From NCBI RefSeq assembly GCF_900167255.1, contig NZ_FUYB01000016.1, forward strand, positions 36,058 through 100,057: a DNA stretch of 64,000 bases. The letters run 5' to 3'. The notes under the pieces are model-generated. The model saw nothing but the letters and a program-made list of their open reading frames with translations. It was not told where the DNA came from and ran no database searches. This document shows, piece by piece, positions 1-6,375 of this stretch (its first letter is position 1; each line of letters opens with the position of its first letter). Made by a program: the position numbers and the translations under genes. The DNA comes from Thiothrix eikelboomii (GTDB lineage: Bacteria > Pseudomonadota > Gammaproteobacteria > Thiotrichales > Thiotrichaceae).

Positions 1-150
1 TTACAAGATGCTTATTTAAGTGGTGCTGAACGGATCGACGCGACTTATGATCCTCAGTTAGGTTATCCCAGCTCGGTTTATATTGACCAAAGCTTTATGA
101 TGGCTGATGAAGAAATCAGCTATAACATCAAAGACTTAGAGTTGGGTTAA
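1..150 (+). CDS. C-terminal end of a DUF6174-like protein (partial)
   Basis: An open frame runs from the first base to a TAA at 148-150, giving the last 49 residues of a protein whose start lies before the window. The tail contains ATYDPQLGYPSSVYID, close to the conserved end of DUF6174 proteins (tyrosine-aspartate, then Gly-Tyr-Pro, then an Ile-Asp strand). The next gene ends with a related but diverged version (ALYNPRRGFPEF), so the two look like tandem paralogues. Function is unknown; many members are secreted or lipoproteins, but the N-terminus is not visible here. Family assignment is by motif recognition only. Confidence 0.6.
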   Translation, partial: LQDAYLSGAERIDATYDPQLGYPSSVYIDQSFMMADEEISYNIKDLELG

Positions 151-199
151 GGTTCGGTAGCCAGTCACCCAAATTAATTTTTTAAAGGAGAATAGACCT

Positions 200-913
200 A
201 TGGTAGTCGTATCGTTGCCACCTGTTTTACAGCCCTTATCGGCACTCGCGAACCAAAATACAGCCGCAGTGCAAAACAATGCTGCAAATACGGGCTTTAC
301 GAATGCAACTACTAGCGCAAATAGTGCGAACTTAAGTAGCAGCTTATTCGATGGTCTAATTAATAAATTCAAAGCCAAAACCAGCTCTGCCCAACAAGCA
401 AGCACTCCTGTGGCTAATCAAGTCAGCCAGTTAACGCAATTATTGACCGGGCAAATTAATCAAACTGCCACTGCAGGGGCCACGAATAACGCAGGCGCTA
501 CAGATAATTTAGAGAATGATAATAATCTGACGACTAATGTCTCGATCAATGCTCTCAATGCTAATTTGGCTAAGTGGGAAGATTATTTAGCAGGAAATGA
601 TTATTCATTTACCCTAAAAGAGCGTAGTGCAGGCCAAACCCAACCTGCTATTAAGGTCACTGTCAGCGATGGACAAGTGAGCAGTGCCACTTATGCTAAT
701 GGTACAGCTGTCAGTGCAGAGGTTTTAAGCTCCCTACCAACCATTGAAGACATGTTTACCAATATCCGTCAAGCGGATGCAAATCATGAGCGAGTTGATG
801 CCCTATACAACCCTCGACGGGGCTTTCCAGAGTTTATTCTCTTTGGTCATGATCGACAAACTAGCACTGATGACGTAAGTTACGTCCTCAATAATGTCAG
901 CATCAATGCTTAA
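200..913 (+). CDS. DUF6174-like protein with Ala/Asn/Thr-rich N-terminal half
   Basis: A 237-residue protein starting at ATG 200 behind a good ribosome site (AAAGGAG, 185-191). Residues 1 to about 110 are low complexity, rich in Ala, Asn, Thr and Gln, without a clear lipobox or typical signal peptide. Residues from about 120 resemble DUF6174: a Trp-Glu-Asp-Tyr segment, a beta-rich core with a Gly-Gln-Val turn, an 'IEDMFTNI' helix, and a tail like that of the preceding partial gene. It sits 49 bases downstream of that gene on the same strand, so the pair probably forms a unit. The function is unknown. The C-terminal Gly-Tyr-Pro of the neighbour is Gly-Phe-Pro here. It ends tail to tail with the methyltransferase, overlapping it by 4 bases. 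Confidence 0.6.
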   Translation: MVVVSLPPVLQPLSALANQNTAAVQNNAANTGFTNATTSANSANLSSSLFDGLINKFKAKTSSAQQASTPVANQVSQLTQLLTGQINQTATAGATNNAGATDNLENDNNLTTNVSINALNANLAKWEDYLAGNDYSFTLKERSAGQTQPAIKVTVSDGQVSSATYANGTAVSAEVLSSLPTIEDMFTNIRQADANHERVDALYNPRRGFPEFILFGHDRQTSTDDVSYVLNNVSINA

Positions 914-2013
914 GCTACCTGACCTCTGACCTCAACCACATTGGGCTTCGTGCTGATGTGGTTGAGAAAATCAACCAAGGATAGTCCTAGCTCATAGCCC
1001 ATATTAATAGGAACAGCATTACCAATCTGTTTATATTGTGAGGTTAATGGGCCTTTAAATTGCCAATCATCCGGGAAAGTCTGAATACGTGCATACTCAC
1101 GCACGGTAAATGGTCTAGTTTCATCGGGATGGCATCTTTCAGTTTGTTTTTGAGCAGGCGCACACGTTAAAGTTAAGCAAGGCTCATCCCAATGCATGCG
1201 CCGCGCCATACCCGTTTTGCCACCACCTAAATAGAAACTTTTTTGCATATAAGTTTTTTGAACAGCCTCCGGTAAATCTCGCCAATACCCCCCTTGAGGA
1301 ACTAATTTCATCACCTCAGCTTTCTTAGTAGGGTATTTTTGCCCATTAGACTCTGGAACATCGTTTTTATAAAGCTCACCTGCTTTTAAGGCATCTTTTA
1401 AGGTGTACATTTTTTGATAAGGCCTAGGCCAGTTAAATGTAGCCGAGTCGACTAAATCATTACGAATGCCAATTAAAATTAAACGCTCTCGTTTTTGGGG
1501 TACGCGATAAAAAATAGCCTTCATTAGATGCGGTGTTAACAACGTATAGCCTAACTCTTCAATCACTGAACGAATATTTTCTAAGGTCCGGCCATTATCA
1601 TGCGAGAGTAAACCTCGGACATTTTCTGCCATAAAGATTTTAGGATTCGAGGCTTTAACCGCACGAGCAAACTCAAAAAATAAAGTGCCACGTGCATCCT
1701 CAAACCCCATTTTTTTACCCGCATAACTAAAGGCTTGACAAGGAAAACCACCCGTCACTATATCAACTTGATTGTAATAAGGCGTGAAGTCTAATTGACT
1801 AATATCACCTTCTTGAATATTCCACTGTGGGCGATTAACTCGCAAAGTTGCGCAAGCATGCTTATCAATTTCATTAAGTAGCACGGTATCCAGCCCTGCA
1901 CGCTCCAAGCCAATAGCAAGACCACCTGCACCAGCAAATAGCTCAATGGATTTATAGGGTTGGGATGGATTAATAATGCCTAACATATCCGCAACTTGAG
2001 CAACTGAATACAT
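910..2013 (-). CDS. Orphan DNA (cytosine-5-)-methyltransferase
   Basis: A 367-residue C5-cytosine methyltransferase with the family motifs in canonical order. These are the SAM-binding FAGAGG (residues 26-31), the catalytic Pro-Cys-Gln with Cys 92 inside GGFPCQAFSYAG, the ENV motif at 130-132, QKRERL at 173-178, a C-terminal REYARIQTFPDDW and the closing motif X QIGNAVP. It would methylate the C5 of a cytosine in a specific duplex site, probably with the recognition region between residues 200 and 290; the target cannot be read from sequence. ATG 2013 follows AAGG at a 7-base spacing. No restriction endonuclease is adjacent: upstream is lutC (25 bases away, same strand) and downstream the DUF6174-like gene. 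It is therefore likely a solitary or regulatory methyltransferase, or one that lost its partner. Its A+T-rich text, unlike the lut genes, suggests acquisition. Confidence 0.9.
   Translation of the reverse strand: MYSVAQVADMLGIINPSQPYKSIELFAGAGGLAIGLERAGLDTVLLNEIDKHACATLRVNRPQWNIQEGDISQLDFTPYYNQVDIVTGGFPCQAFSYAGKKMGFEDARGTLFFEFARAVKASNPKIFMAENVRGLLSHDNGRTLENIRSVIEELGYTLLTPHLMKAIFYRVPQKRERLILIGIRNDLVDSATFNWPRPYQKMYTLKDALKAGELYKNDVPESNGQKYPTKKAEVMKLVPQGGYWRDLPEAVQKTYMQKSFYLGGGKTGMARRMHWDEPCLTLTCAPAQKQTERCHPDETRPFTVREYARIQTFPDDWQFKGPLTSQYKQIGNAVPINMGYELGLSLVDFLNHISTKPNVVEVRGQVA
931..966. repeat. 11-bp perfect inverted repeat in the 3' end of the methyltransferase gene
   Basis: CTCAACCACAT (931-941) and ATGTGGTTGAG (956-966) are exact inverted copies around a 14-base loop. 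The repeat lies inside the last codons of the methyltransferase gene and just past the end of the convergent gene. It could act as a terminator for the plus-strand unit (AAAA follows, but no T run), or it may protect the mRNA end. Confidence 0.4.
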
Positions 2014-2038
2014 GAGTTAACCTTAAACAAGCTTGACT

Positions 2039-2686
2039 TCAAACCAACACCACCACCAACTCCTTCGGCCCATGTACTCCATACGCCAGTACCTGTGCAA
2101 TATCTGCTGACCTTGAAGGCCCTGAAATCAAAACTGCATTGGTCGGCATGCCTTGCTCTGCCCAAGCTTGTTGCTGTACTGCTTCAGCAAAAGTGCTAAA
2201 TAACTTATCAGTCTCCAAAATCGCAATATGAATAGGAGGGACGAGAGACAATAAACGCGGCTCATCACCATTCGGCCAAAGCATCAGTGTTCCGGTTTCG
2301 GCAATCCCACCTAAAGTCGAGGTTAAGCCTGCATCAACTTCATGAAATAACTCATGCTTCCAAGCTTCAATAGGGCGATCATAGTGTTTTAAAGTCGGAA
2401 AGCGTGTGGCATTTTGGCTAATCGCTTGCCCCCATTCCGTATTGGGGGAAAGTAATAGATGGTTTAAACCTTTGGCTTGGCAAATCTCAGCGAGCTTATC
2501 CAGCCAATGTTCACGATCCGATACATGCACTTCAGCACGTACTGCCTGCATACGCTCGGTAAAACGGCGAATGCGCTCTTCTTTGTCCCAAGCAAACCGA
2601 CTTAAAGATTCACGAGCGCTCAGATCGACCACAGGGCGCTCAACAGCTGTAAGGCGCTGAAAAATACGGGTACGGGCGTTACTCAT
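2039..2686 (-). CDS. lutC: LutC-like LUD-domain protein of L-lactate oxidation
   Basis: A 215-residue LUD-domain protein (YkgG/LutC family), the third subunit of the iron-sulfur L-lactate dehydrogenase that turns L-lactate into pyruvate. The conserved AETGTLMLWPNGDEPRLLSLVP segment-type core is present in the middle (Ala-Glu-Thr-Gly-Thr near residue 130), followed by the PPIHI strand and a C-terminal SGPSRSADI motif. The start ATG 2686 overlaps the end of lutB by 8 bases and has GGAGTCG just upstream, implying translational coupling. It carries no Fe-S motif itself, as is normal for LutC. It is the last gene of the lut group before the methyltransferase. Confidence 0.9.
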   Translation of the reverse strand: MSNARTRIFQRLTAVERPVVDLSARESLSRFAWDKEERIRRFTERMQAVRAEVHVSDREHWLDKLAEICQAKGLNHLLLSPNTEWGQAISQNATRFPTLKHYDRPIEAWKHELFHEVDAGLTSTLGGIAETGTLMLWPNGDEPRLLSLVPPIHIAILETDKLFSTFAEAVQQQAWAEQGMPTNAVLISGPSRSADIAQVLAYGVHGPKELVVVLV

Positions 2687-4094
2687 GATCGACTCCTAAG
2701 GCTTTAAGTTGTTGATGCAAAGTCTTGTCAGCCAGTTGGGGAGCAGTACGTACATTGGTCCAAGCACCCACCTTATTCGGGACTAAACCGCGCAATTGAG
2801 TAGCAACCGTGCCACCGAAGTTATACAGGCTCGGATGTGAGGCTGACCACGACCAACCTTGCCAAATCGCCGCTTCAAGGGGTTTCCGTTTAGTGCCTGC
2901 ATCGAAAGTAGGGGTATGCTCAGTATCCTTGCGCACGCTGTCATAACGCAGTCGATTGATAATATTTGGAATCGGAATACGTACTGGACAAACCTCACCG
3001 CAAGCACCGCATAAACTGGAAGCTTGAATCAATTCGCCATGTACCTTTAAACCTTGTTTTTGTGGTTCTAAAATCGTCCCAATTGGCCCCGGATAGACCG
3101 TACCATAACTATGCCCACCAATACGCACATACACTGGGCAATGATTAATGCAGGCACCACAGCGAATACACCGCAAAGTCGCTAATAGCTCAGGGTCAGA
3201 ATAAATATTGGAGCGCCCATTATCGAGTAACACCAGATGGACTTCGGTGGGACCGTCTTTTTCATCAGCTTGGCGTGGTCCTGAGATCATATTGAAATAC
3301 GTCGTAATGGGCTGCCCAGTCGCAGAACGCGGCAAAATGCTCAGCAAGGGTGGAATATCGCTGAGCTTTTCCACCACTTTTTCAATACCTGTCACCGCAA
3401 TATGCACGGGAGGTACCGTGGTAGACATACGGCCATTGCCTTCATTCTCGACTAAACACAGAGTTCCGGTTTCAGCGACTGCGAAATTTACACCGGATAA
3501 ACCGACTGAAGCGGTATAAAACTTATCACGCAAAATGCGCCGTGCCGAAGCCGTCAATTCATCCACATTCTCGGTATAAGGAATATCAGGAAACTTGTCA
3601 TGAAATAGCTGCGAAATCTGCTCTTTACTCTTATGAATCGCGGGCATAATGATATGCGAAGGTGTTTCGCCATCTAATTGAATAATGAATTCGCCCAAGT
3701 CCGATTCCAGCGCTTCAATCCCTTGTGCCTCCAGAAAATGGTTTAGCCCCATCTCCTCCGATACCATCGACTTACCCTTAATAATCGACTTAGCCTGATG
3801 CTTTTGCATAATGCTCAGCACGATTTGATTCGCTTCATCGGTGGTTTCTGCCCAATGTACCTGTACACCCTTGGCTGTGAGTTTGGCCTCGAGCTGCTCT
3901 AATAACTCAGGTAATTTACTCAAAGCATTTGCTCGAATGGCTTGAGCTTGGTGGCGTAGCGCTTGTAGGGCGGCATCATCTGGAAACTGATTGCGCCGAT
4001 TGGTCATTAGAGTATCCATTGCCTTGCGGAAATGGGCGCGGACTTCAGTTTTGCCGAGCGCTTTTTGGACATCAATACGAAATTCAGTGCTCAT
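2679..4094 (-). CDS. lutB: LutB-like iron-sulfur protein of L-lactate oxidation
   Basis: A 471-residue LutB/YkgF protein. The N-terminal half is a LUD domain with KGKSMVSEEM (about residues 106-115) and the AETGTLCL motif near 208. The second half carries two 4Fe-4S ferredoxin motifs: C309-x2-C312-x2-C315-x3-C319-P and C362-x2-C365-x3-C369-P. A DUF3390-like C-terminal tail follows. It is the electron-transferring subunit of the LutABC complex, acting in the cytoplasm or at the inner membrane face. ATG 4094 overlaps the lutA stop in an ATGA arrangement, so the genes are translationally coupled. Length is normal for the family. Confidence 0.94.
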   Translation of the reverse strand: MSTEFRIDVQKALGKTEVRAHFRKAMDTLMTNRRNQFPDDAALQALRHQAQAIRANALSKLPELLEQLEAKLTAKGVQVHWAETTDEANQIVLSIMQKHQAKSIIKGKSMVSEEMGLNHFLEAQGIEALESDLGEFIIQLDGETPSHIIMPAIHKSKEQISQLFHDKFPDIPYTENVDELTASARRILRDKFYTASVGLSGVNFAVAETGTLCLVENEGNGRMSTTVPPVHIAVTGIEKVVEKLSDIPPLLSILPRSATGQPITTYFNMISGPRQADEKDGPTEVHLVLLDNGRSNIYSDPELLATLRCIRCGACINHCPVYVRIGGHSYGTVYPGPIGTILEPQKQGLKVHGELIQASSLCGACGEVCPVRIPIPNIINRLRYDSVRKDTEHTPTFDAGTKRKPLEAAIWQGWSWSASHPSLYNFGGTVATQLRGLVPNKVGAWTNVRTAPQLADKTLHQQLKALGVDHE

Positions 4095-4858
4095 GACTTC
4101 ATCTCCTCAGCAGCTTGAGTGCGATCCCATAAAAATTCAGCAATATGCTGGGCTTTTGGAGCAGTTTTGCCTTCATGGTTGGCTTGATACGCAAATGCAC
4201 CGCTAATATTCAGCAAACAACCGCAATCTTGACTGACTAATTGCGTCGCCCCCGTAGCACGAAGATGCAGAATTTTATCGGCAACCATTGCAGCGGAAAT
4301 TTCGGGTTGTTTCACGGCAAAAGTACCGCCAAATCCACAACATTCCGCTTTATAAGCTTGCTCTTTGACCTCTACCTTAGACAATTGCCCAAGTAACTGC
4401 TCAATCTTATCCGCGACGCCCATTTCACGGCGAGCCGAACACGAGGTATGTACAGCAACGGCTACAGGCTCGCCGAAGTCTTTTAAGTCGACCTGTAAGA
4501 CATCGACCAAGAACTCCGTGAACTCATAAACACGATTGGCCACCTGTAAGGCTTCAGCTTCGTCGGCTTCACCTTTGAATAATTCGGGATAATGTGTTTT
4601 CATCATCCCCGCACACGAACCAGAAGGAATCACAATCGGTAGGTCTTTTGGGAACAATTTAATTTGTGCACGTGCGACCTTGCGAGCCTCATCCCGATAA
4701 CCCGAATTCCAAGCCGGTTGACCACAACAGGTTTGGGCTTGTGGATAGATGACTTTAACCCCTTCACGTTGCAAAAGCTGGACAGCGGATACGCCAGCTT
4801 GGGGATAAATGAGGTCGATCAGGCAAGTGCCGAAGAAATAAATAGTGTCAGGCTTCAT
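4091..4858 (-). CDS. lutA: LutA-like CCG-domain Fe-S oxidoreductase
   Basis: A 255-residue LutA/YkgE protein made of two cysteine-rich CCG domains, as in GlpC and heterodisulfide reductase HdrB. Visible motifs are TCCGQPAWNSGY in the first domain, and HTSCSARREMG followed by ECCGFGGTFA in the second. It is the first subunit of the lactate-oxidising LutABC complex. ATG 4858 is preceded by GGAGG at an 8-base spacing. It begins 12 bases after the thioesterase gene and overlaps lutB, so the order regulator, thioesterase, lutA, lutB, lutC reads as one operon. The genomic order and the divergent D-lactate dehydrogenase make a lactate role more likely than any other CCG-protein function. Confidence 0.94.
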   Translation of the reverse strand: MKPDTIYFFGTCLIDLIYPQAGVSAVQLLQREGVKVIYPQAQTCCGQPAWNSGYRDEARKVARAQIKLFPKDLPIVIPSGSCAGMMKTHYPELFKGEADEAEALQVANRVYEFTEFLVDVLQVDLKDFGEPVAVAVHTSCSARREMGVADKIEQLLGQLSKVEVKEQAYKAECCGFGGTFAVKQPEISAAMVADKILHLRATGATQLVSQDCGCLLNISGAFAYQANHEGKTAPKAQHIAEFLWDRTQAAEEMKS

Positions 4859-4870
4859 AGTTTGAGCCTC

Positions 4871-5419
4871 CTAAACAGAACGAGTGGTTGGCGAATCTGG
4901 CCAAGGTCTTAAAGTATCTGCTGCAATCCATGCACTGACCCATTCGGGTAGCTCAGGCTGCCAATCGGTTTGGTTCATGACTTTTAAAATTGTCTGTGTG
5001 GGAAGGATTTTGCCTTGCTCAACCACAGCCGCCCGAATCAGCGCCGATGAATGCCAAACCTCACCAATTTGATGCGTTTGTAAAAAATAAAACCATTTAT
5101 CATCATAGCCAAGTAAGCGGGTGTGTTGCTCATAGCGCTGAAAGGGTTTGAGGCGTTTGCGATATCGCACACTGCTGCCTGCAACCACAAACCCCCATTG
5201 ATTACGCTTGACTTCCTTCCATAGACCCGTGCGTACCGAAAAGACAAAACGACCAATATCAAACAGGGTTAAATGCCGCCCATTATTCATTTCCAGAAAA
5301 ATATCGCAGTCAGTAAAGAGGCTGACGCGCATCGGTACAATACAGGTTTCATGGAGCTGCAGGGGCGGCGCGTGGTGGGCTTTTTGTACTGCTAACCATA
5401 ATCTGAAAATAGGAAACAT
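4871..5419 (-). CDS. Thioesterase-like hotdog-fold protein
   Basis: A 182-residue protein of the acyl-CoA thioesterase / 4HBT-like type (THEM6-like). Recognisable features are DCDIFLEMNNGRHLTLFDIGR (near residues 38-58), the usual Asn-Asn-Gly-Arg hotdog-helix signature, and a VRYRKRLKPFQRY strand pair typical of these enzymes. The expected role is hydrolysis of an acyl-CoA or similar thioester; the substrate is unknown. It lies between the GntR regulator and lutA with short gaps on both sides, so it is probably co-transcribed with the lactate genes. Its link to lactate metabolism is not obvious. ATG 5419 has GAGG 8 bases upstream. Confidence 0.75.
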   Translation of the reverse strand: MFPIFRLWLAVQKAHHAPPLQLHETCIVPMRVSLFTDCDIFLEMNNGRHLTLFDIGRFVFSVRTGLWKEVKRNQWGFVVAGSSVRYRKRLKPFQRYEQHTRLLGYDDKWFYFLQTHQIGEVWHSSALIRAAVVEQGKILPTQTILKVMNQTDWQPELPEWVSAWIAADTLRPWPDSPTTRSV

Positions 5420-5446
5420 CAGTTTAGCCTCGTTAGCTTCTTGGAG

Positions 5447-6193
5447 TTAGCGGGATAGATGCCGTAATGAGCGCTGTTTACGTGCCTCATCCGCATCTAT
5501 CATTTTTAAAGAGTCCTCGACAAATACTAAATGAGCTTCAGCAGCTTGGCGGGCGCGTTCAGGGTCACTGGCTAATATGGCATCCATTAACTCACGATGT
5601 TGCTGGCTCAAGGGTTCAAACACCCGTGCTTGAGTGTAGAGCTTATCTAGATTATGCGAAATGCTATTTTGCAATAGATCAAATAGGCTACGCATGACAT
5701 GCAACAAGACAAGATTGTGTGAGGCCTCGACAATCGCCAGGTGAAAAGTAGCATCCGCCCGCGCTTCATTCATAGGATCGAGACTGCCATGTAGTTGCAT
5801 CATGTTTTCATAGCAAGCTTGAATACTGGCTTTATCTTCATCGGTCGAGCGTAGTGCAGCATACCAAGCGGCATTACCCTCTAAAGCATGACGAATTTCC
5901 AAGACATCAAAACGATACTCTGGGTTCTCACGAAATAGTGTCAACAGCGGATCAACAAAGCCGATGGGCTTGGTACTTAACACATAAGTACCACCACCGA
6001 CCCGACTTTCCAACATACCTTTGCTAATTAATTGCTGAAGTGCTTCCCGCAAAGACGGCCGCGATACAGCTAACTGCGCGGCTAATTGACGCTCAGCGGG
6101 CAAGCGTGCCCCTAAAGCCCAATGCCCTTTGGCGAGTAGTTGCTCTAAATGCTCTGCGATTTGAACAGCTTTGCGTGGTTTGATGCTCGTCAT
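5447..6193 (-). CDS. GntR/FadR-family regulator of the lactate locus (LldR/PdhR-like)
   Basis: A 248-residue FadR-subfamily regulator. Residues 1-75 form the GntR winged helix, including LPAERQLAAQLAVSRPSLRE and the wing MLESRVGGGTYV. The remainder is an all-helical FCD ligand domain with the usual Asp/His pattern for metal and carboxylate binding (for example ADATFHLAIVEASHN and the late histidine in AEAHLVFVEDS). It is divergent from the D-lactate dehydrogenase and heads the lut operon. Two perfect AATTGGT-N3-ACCAATT sites occur in the shared control region, the same core bound by PdhR and LldR relatives. A repressor relieved by lactate is the likely role; ligand identity is inferred from the neighbours. 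Confidence 0.88.
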   Translation of the reverse strand: MTSIKPRKAVQIAEHLEQLLAKGHWALGARLPAERQLAAQLAVSRPSLREALQQLISKGMLESRVGGGTYVLSTKPIGFVDPLLTLFRENPEYRFDVLEIRHALEGNAAWYAALRSTDEDKASIQACYENMMQLHGSLDPMNEARADATFHLAIVEASHNLVLLHVMRSLFDLLQNSISHNLDKLYTQARVFEPLSQQHRELMDAILASDPERARQAAEAHLVFVEDSLKMIDADEARKQRSLRHLSR

Positions 6194-6203
6194 ATCGACT
6201 CAA

Positions 6204-6220
6204 AATTGGTAATACCAATT
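6204..6220. promoter_or_regulatory. Operator O1 for the GntR regulator
   Basis: AATTGGTAATACCAATT is a 17-bp perfect palindrome (7-bp arms, 3-base centre) lying 10 bases upstream of the regulator ATG. It coincides with the predicted start point of the minus-strand promoter at 6222-6250, so binding should repress the regulator and lut operon. The same 17 bases recur at 6318-6334. The core matches the known PdhR/LldR-type box. Confidence 0.85.
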
Positions 6221-6221
6221 A

Positions 6222-6250
6222 AATATAAAACACTTTAACTATGCTATCAA
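6222..6250 (-). promoter_or_regulatory. Predicted sigma-70 promoter of the gntR-lut operon
   Basis: On the minus strand, TTGATA (6250-6245) and TATATT (6227-6222) are separated by exactly 17 bases. Both hexamers are close to consensus. The start point would fall near 6215, inside operator O1. Confidence 0.6.
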
Positions 6251-6278
6251 GCTAAATTCACTTGCAAATAATGTATTA

Positions 6279-6307
6279 TTGCTCAGATTTATGCTAAGTT
6301 GTATTTA
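6279..6307 (+). promoter_or_regulatory. Predicted sigma-70 promoter of the D-lactate dehydrogenase gene
   Basis: TTGCTC (6279-6284) and TATTTA (6302-6307) are 17 bases apart. The expected start point near 6314 lies at the edge of operator O2, giving a leader of about 60 bases before ATG 6376. The hexamers are only moderately good. Confidence 0.45.
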
Positions 6308-6311
6308 TAGC

Positions 6312-6340
6312 CCTAGTAATTGGTAATACCAATTACTAGG
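6312..6340. promoter_or_regulatory. Operator O2 for the GntR regulator, extended palindrome
   Basis: The same 17-bp AATTGGTAATACCAATT (6318-6334) is embedded in a 29-bp perfect palindrome with 13-bp arms (CCTAGTAATTGGT, centre AAT, and its complement). It lies over the predicted start of the dehydrogenase promoter. O1 and O2 are 114 bases apart centre to centre, so repression by looping is also possible. Confidence 0.85.
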
Positions 6341-6375
6341 CTAGATGATTCTACCTGCTAGCACGGATATAGATT

